Source: SZUA-309 sp965230005 (GTDB lineage Bacteria > Pseudomonadota > Gammaproteobacteria > Pseudomonadales > Azotimanducaceae). From it: a DNA stretch of 64,000 bases. The position numbers and the translations under genes are program-made. Location: NCBI GenBank assembly GCA_965230005.1, contig OZ245934.1, forward strand, positions 2,232,001-2,296,000, given 5' to 3'. Below are positions 60,415 to 64,000 of this stretch, in pieces (positions within the stretch are counted from its first letter, which is position 1; each line of letters begins with the position of its first letter). Below the pieces are notes generated by a model. That model was not told the DNA's origin. It did not search any database and was given only the letters and a program-made list of their open reading frames with translations.

Positions 60415-62295
60415 TCAGTCTGCAGGCCCAAGCACAACCAGCCGATCTCCAGGCGCCGTCGTCCAGCGCAGCGTCCGCGGCGGATTCAGGGTCAGGCGAC
60501 CGCCATCGACGGCGCCTGCCACGACCCCGAGGGCCAGAAATCCCCGCTCTGACGCCGCAGCGGCCGCTTCTTCAAAGCTGAGTGCGGCGCCGCTCTCCGT
60601 GATCTCGAGAAAACCGAGGCTCTGCCCCTGCGGCTGCAGCAGCTCGCGAAACACCCGCCCCAGTTCCGGCTTCAGGGCAACCTGCGAAAGGATGTAGCTG
60701 ACGATGGGCGGGCTCAGCAGCACGTCGTCCCGTTCGCCTGCAAACAGCGCCCCGTTTTCCTCTTCGAGCACTTCCAGGACCAGGTGCGGTTGCGCAGATC
60801 CCAGCAGCGCATCGAGCGCCAGATAGGCCGAGTAGGTGGCCGCGTCGGCCACCGCTTCATCACCCATTCGTTCCCGGGCCAGAAAGATCACCCGGTCATA
60901 ATCCTGGGGTCTGAGTGTCGCCAGCACGTCCGGATCGAGGAAGTTGGCTTCGCGCTGCCTGATAGACACCGGGCTTTCTGCCGGCAGCAGAGCCTGTCGC
61001 TCAGCCACCGGCGTCACGCCGACCAGCTCGATCTCCGCAACGCCGCCCTCGTAAGACAGCAGTTCTCGAAGCAGGAGCGGTACCTTCCGGCTCCATCCGA
61101 GCACCATGATCCGGCACGGCTCGGATCCCTGAGCTTCGAGGGACAGGTCAGCCGGTGCTACAACAGACCCGGCGTCGGCCTTGACGGTGCAGTGCGCATA
61201 CTCTTCGGCCATGAACACCAGCGCATCGCCACCGTTCACCGCCGCACCGGCACCAGGATTCAGCCGGACCTGCCCGGTGCTGCGATCGATCACGCCCAAC
61301 AGCAGCGCCCGACCGGCGCCGGTCTGCAGGGCGCCGAAGGTCGTCGCCGTGCCCTGCGGAGCGGCACGGAGGAACAGCGCATTCCCCCGATGCATGGAGA
61401 GGAGTTCGTCATAGACATCCCAGACGCCGGGCAGCAGCACGGACTGGGCAAGCAGCCGCGCAATGAGGCGGTCTGCGTCGACGACCTCTACCCTGCCGCC
61501 ATAGGCCCGTTCGGCCAGAACGCCGCGGTTGGCGTTGTAGATGGCGGCGATCGCTGGCGGCAGGCGGGCGGGATCGGGAACCTGCTGAGAAATGGAAGCC
61601 AGCGACTTGATGATCTCGGCGTCACTCACACCCGGCCGGGCCACCGCAAAATCGGCGCCCGGCAGAATGATGGCGCCGGCAGTTCGGAAGGACACCCGCT
61701 CGAGGCTGGCCAGCTGCAGTGGATCTCCGGAGCGAAGCAGCACCCGTCGGTCATCCCAGTAGCTTCCCAGGCGCGTCTGCAGCTCAGCCCGGAGCGACGC
61801 ATCAACTTCTTCCGCGAGCACCACGACCCGCAGCGCCTTGGCTTTCCGTCCCGCCAGGAAGCGGGTGACCCGTTCCCGGGTTTCGAGCAGCTCGAGCACG
61901 ATGGAAGGTGTCCGATGATTCCAGCCGAGAATCAGAATGTGGTCACTCAGGCTGAGGGGTGAAACACCGGCTTCCACGCGCTGCACCCACTGATTCATCC
62001 ACTGAGTCAGAATGGCGATGAGCAACCCGACAAAGACCACGAAGCCGGCTACCGTCAGCAGCGTCGACACGCTGCGGCCCACCACGCCTTCGTCGTCGCC
62101 AAGATAGCCGGGATCGGTCAGACGCAGAAAGGCCCACCAGATTGCGTCCGTGAACGCGGTGAAGTTCGGATCGAACAGGAAAACGAAGGTGCCCGCCAGG
62201 ATCGCGAGGGCAGCAATCATCAGGGCAGCAAACAGCAGCCGATAGTGCACGCCGCGAAGCAGCAGGCGCTCGAGCAGGAGTTGCAGCGACCTCAC
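60415..62295 (-). CDS. CASTOR/POLLUX-type ion channel protein with RCK/TrkA-like domains
   Basis: A 626-aa membrane protein: two or more N-terminal spans (residues 19-42 and 77-95) around a pore-like loop (WAFLRLTDPGYLGDDEG near residue 54), then cytosolic regulatory domains. DHILILGWNHRTPSIVLELLE near residue 120 and CRIMVLGWSRKVPLLLRELL near residue 391 are the paired Rossmann-type regulator-of-conductance units. The architecture is that of the plant CASTOR/POLLUX/DMI1 family, which also has bacterial members; ion selectivity here is unknown. It overlaps the MscS gene by 4 bp. Confidence 0.85.
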   Translation of the reverse strand: MRSLQLLLERLLLRGVHYRLLFAALMIAALAILAGTFVFLFDPNFTAFTDAIWWAFLRLTDPGYLGDDEGVVGRSVSTLLTVAGFVVFVGLLIAILTQWMNQWVQRVEAGVSPLSLSDHILILGWNHRTPSIVLELLETRERVTRFLAGRKAKALRVVVLAEEVDASLRAELQTRLGSYWDDRRVLLRSGDPLQLASLERVSFRTAGAIILPGADFAVARPGVSDAEIIKSLASISQQVPDPARLPPAIAAIYNANRGVLAERAYGGRVEVVDADRLIARLLAQSVLLPGVWDVYDELLSMHRGNALFLRAAPQGTATTFGALQTGAGRALLLGVIDRSTGQVRLNPGAGAAVNGGDALVFMAEEYAHCTVKADAGSVVAPADLSLEAQGSEPCRIMVLGWSRKVPLLLRELLSYEGGVAEIELVGVTPVAERQALLPAESPVSIRQREANFLDPDVLATLRPQDYDRVIFLARERMGDEAVADAATYSAYLALDALLGSAQPHLVLEVLEEENGALFAGERDDVLLSPPIVSYILSQVALKPELGRVFRELLQPQGQSLGFLEITESGAALSFEEAAAAASERGFLALGVVAGAVDGGRLTLNPPRTLRWTTAPGDRLVVLGPAD

Positions 62296-63158
62296 GCCGG
62301 ATCGCGCCGGATGACCTCGATGGCCCCATCGACGTGCACATCCCGCTGCGGAAAGGCAATGACGATGTCGTTCTCTTCGAAGAGATCCGTGATGGTGAAG
62401 CGGAGATCGCTGCGTACCACTCGAAGGTCCCGTTCGCCGCTGGCGTTCACCCAGAAGAACGCGTCGAAGATGAGCGCCGAGTCACCAAAGTCTTCGAACA
62501 GCACGATGGGTGCGGGATCCGTGATGATCGCCGGATCCCGGGTGAGCGCCTCCTCGAGGAGCGCCTTCACCTTCCGCACCGGCGAACCGTAGGCGACACC
62601 CACCCGCACCAGCGTGCGCATGCGTCGATCAAGGAGCGTCCAGTTGACGACCGTGTTCTCCAGCAGCTGGCTGTTCGGCACGAGCAGATGCACACCATCG
62701 ATGCGCCGGATCCGCGTCGATCGCGTATTGATCGCTTCCACAGTGCCGCGCGTCTCACCGATCTCCAGGAAATCGCCAATGCGGATCGGCCGCTCCCACA
62801 TGAGGATCCAGCCGCTGATGAAGTTGTTGATGATGTTCTGAGCGCCGAAGCCAACGCCGATGGCAATGGCACCGGAAACAAAGGCGAAAGCCGTCAAAGG
62901 CACGTTCAGCAGATCGAGGGCTGTGAACACCAGAACGACGATCACGAGCACGTAGAAGGCTCGCCGGGTCAGATGCACGAGATCGGCGTTGGCCTTCTCG
63001 CCGACAAAGCGACGACTCACGATTTTTTCGCCCCAGCGGGCGACCAGGAAACCGATGAGCACGGTGACCGGCGCGAGCACCAGTTGACCAACGGTGAGCT
63101 GCTGCCCGCCGAGGTCCAGGAGCACGGTGTTCAGAATGGCGCCGATGGTTTCGAGCAT
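62292..63158 (-). CDS. Small-conductance mechanosensitive channel (MscS family)
   Basis: MscS-type channel of 288 aa from ATG 63158. Three hydrophobic spans are followed by the pore-lining helix IAIGVGFGAQNIINNFISGW near residue 101 and the beta domain (RIGDFLEIGETRGTVEAINTR near residue 126, LLVPNSQLLENTVVNWT near residue 158). It opens under membrane tension to release osmolytes. A longer start at 63209 would overlap the outer-membrane gene by 38 bp and uses TTG, so it was not preferred. Its stop overlaps the CASTOR-type gene, suggesting the two channels are made together. Confidence 0.88.
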   Translation of the reverse strand: MLETIGAILNTVLLDLGGQQLTVGQLVLAPVTVLIGFLVARWGEKIVSRRFVGEKANADLVHLTRRAFYVLVIVVLVFTALDLLNVPLTAFAFVSGAIAIGVGFGAQNIINNFISGWILMWERPIRIGDFLEIGETRGTVEAINTRSTRIRRIDGVHLLVPNSQLLENTVVNWTLLDRRMRTLVRVGVAYGSPVRKVKALLEEALTRDPAIITDPAPIVLFEDFGDSALIFDAFFWVNASGERDLRVVRSDLRFTITDLFEENDIVIAFPQRDVHVDGAIEVIRRDPA

Positions 63159-63171
63159 AGTGCTGACGCTA

Positions 63172-64000
63172 TCAGAAACTGAGCGAAATGCCGCCAAAAA
63201 CCCCGTCAAACCCGTAGCGCACCTCAGTTCGGAGTTCGGACTGGTCCACGTCGAAGTCTGCGTTGAAGTATTTCATGCCAACGTGGAGGCCGAAACTGTC
63301 GTTGAACATATATCGAGCACGAACGGAGGTGTCGAGTACGAGCGCGTTGCGGACGTTGCCAACGGAGCCCGCTACGAAGGTCAATTTAGTGCCGAGTGAC
63401 CACCTCGGCGTCAGTGCAAAGACTGCGTCGAGCCCAACCATCGGTAACGGGGCCGCGACAGATACGTCCCTCACAACCGTATCTCCCGCAATCGGGAGGC
63501 CATCGATGGTAATGCTGCCGGTTGCTTCGAGTTCGTACTTCACATCGATGCCGTAGAGGCCGACGGTGCCGAACACGTTCGCCCGAGCGTCCTGGAGGAA
63601 GGTGTAGTTGTAAGTTAAGTAAAAGAAACTACTCCGGTCGGCAAGATCCACGCGACCGGCGATTTCCAGATCGCCGAGATCGATGTCGCCGTCGATCAGC
63701 GTAGTCGACCTGCGCAGGCTCCAGAGGCTGAAACCGAGCGAATGGCGTGGCGAGAATCGGTAGCGACCAAAAAGCACCGGCGAGACATCGGACTCGGGTA
63801 AGCCCAGCGTGCCTTCGGCGTCTACGAAGATCGAATTGCCACTGTCCTTGTCGATGAAGTTGAGCTGCGCGTCGTAGCGCAGCGCAGCTAGCCCGATCCC
63901 CAGTGAGAACCTCGTGTCGCTGAATTCGAAGCCCGTCGCATACGGCTCTGCCGCCCCGTCTTCCCCAGCCTCCTTCGTCGGTTCTTGTCTCGAAGAACTG
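63172..64000 (-). CDS. Outer-membrane beta-barrel protein, 5' end outside window
   Basis: The frame is open from the right window edge to 63172 (275 codons seen), so the N-terminus and signal peptide are missing. Alternating hydrophobic strands are visible, for example FSLGIGLAALRYDAQLNFID, SSFFYLTYNYTFLQ, RWSLGTKLTFVAGS, and a final RYGFDGVFGGISLSF whose C-terminal phenylalanine fits the BAM recognition signal. The pattern resembles uncharacterised outer-membrane proteins found next to MscS/channel genes. The stop is 13 bp upstream of the MscS start. Exact family not identified. Confidence 0.75.
   Translation of the reverse strand, partial: SSSRQEPTKEAGEDGAAEPYATGFEFSDTRFSLGIGLAALRYDAQLNFIDKDSGNSIFVDAEGTLGLPESDVSPVLFGRYRFSPRHSLGFSLWSLRRSTTLIDGDIDLGDLEIAGRVDLADRSSFFYLTYNYTFLQDARANVFGTVGLYGIDVKYELEATGSITIDGLPIAGDTVVRDVSVAAPLPMVGLDAVFALTPRWSLGTKLTFVAGSVGNVRNALVLDTSVRARYMFNDSFGLHVGMKYFNADFDVDQSELRTEVRYGFDGVFGGISLSF

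Noticed and set aside
1..64000. tRNA or rRNA genes
   Set aside because: No cloverleaf with a T-loop GTTCRANNC motif and CCA-compatible stem, and no rRNA-like stretch, was found by eye; a tRNAscan run would settle it.

Overview
The window is GC-rich, gene-dense bacterial chromosome. Gene content suggests an uncultured, probably marine, aerobic gammaproteobacterium: PBP1B-type peptidoglycan synthase, class II dihydroorotase (PyrC), YegD-type Hsp70, glycolate oxidase GlcDEF, a TPP-riboswitch-controlled TonB receptor and lytic transglycosylase. Unusually for that group it carries a complete coenzyme F420 operon and many luciferase-like (LLM) oxidoreductases. No rRNA, tRNA, CRISPR array, prophage or transposase gene was recognised. 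The taxonomic assignment is an inference from gene content.

Layout. 1-5.2 kb: tail of a serine hydrolase, glucokinase, and a peptide ABC transporter (binding protein plus two permeases, no ATPase here). 5.2-8.8 kb: LLM oxidoreductase, a phytanoyl-CoA dioxygenase gene interrupted by an amber codon, a methyltransferase and a second LLM protein. 8.9-14.5 kb: F420 operon fno-cofE-cofD-cofC-fbiC (fused CofG/CofH). 14.5-16.3 kb: MFS transporter, two intrinsic terminators and a possible small protein. 16.5-21.9 kb: two divergent sets of Gfo/Idh dehydrogenases and TIM-barrel isomerases with an aminotransferase, probably a carbohydrate or polyol catabolic locus. 21.9-31.8 kb: small-molecule kinase, zinc ribbon, PPOX flavoprotein, acyl-CoA dehydrogenase, two metallo-beta-lactamase-fold hydrolases, acyl-CoA synthetase, a frameshifted sulfotransferase coupled to a polysaccharide deacetylase, and a GrpB protein. 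31.9-36.2 kb: YegD, an ASCH/winged-helix protein coupled to a HAD phosphatase, LLM protein, lytic transglycosylase. 36.2-42.5 kb: a palindrome-rich intergenic region, two tandem paralogous LLM proteins, histidine phosphatase, enoyl-CoA hydratase, another LLM protein and an ACAD10/11-type phosphotransferase. 42.5-45.7 kb: AraC regulator, NmrA-like reductase and DUF1772 membrane protein, bracketed by two inverted copies of a structured repeat element. 45.8-50.5 kb: LLM protein, glutaredoxin, DsbA, and a TonB receptor under a TPP riboswitch. 50.7-64 kb: DUF4126 protein, PBP1B and TPR lipoprotein; GlcDEF with a GNAT; RidA-PyrC; and a CASTOR-type channel, MscS channel and outer-membrane barrel.

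How the genes fit together. F420 synthesis, an F420:NADPH oxidoreductase, seven LLM-family proteins and a PPOX protein in one 64-kb window suggest an F420H2-dependent redox network, probably tied to lipid or hydrophobic-compound catabolism (acyl-CoA synthetase, acyl-CoA dehydrogenase, enoyl-CoA hydratase, ACAD-type phosphotransferase). Whether each LLM protein uses F420 or FMN cannot be settled from sequence alone.

The least explained signal is the pair of about 135-bp elements at 42553-42686 and 45523-45660. Their 74-nt cores are conserved (64 of 74 identical). Their long outer stems, and one inner hairpin, differ in sequence but stay self-complementary, with three compensatory base-pair changes in the inner hairpin alone.
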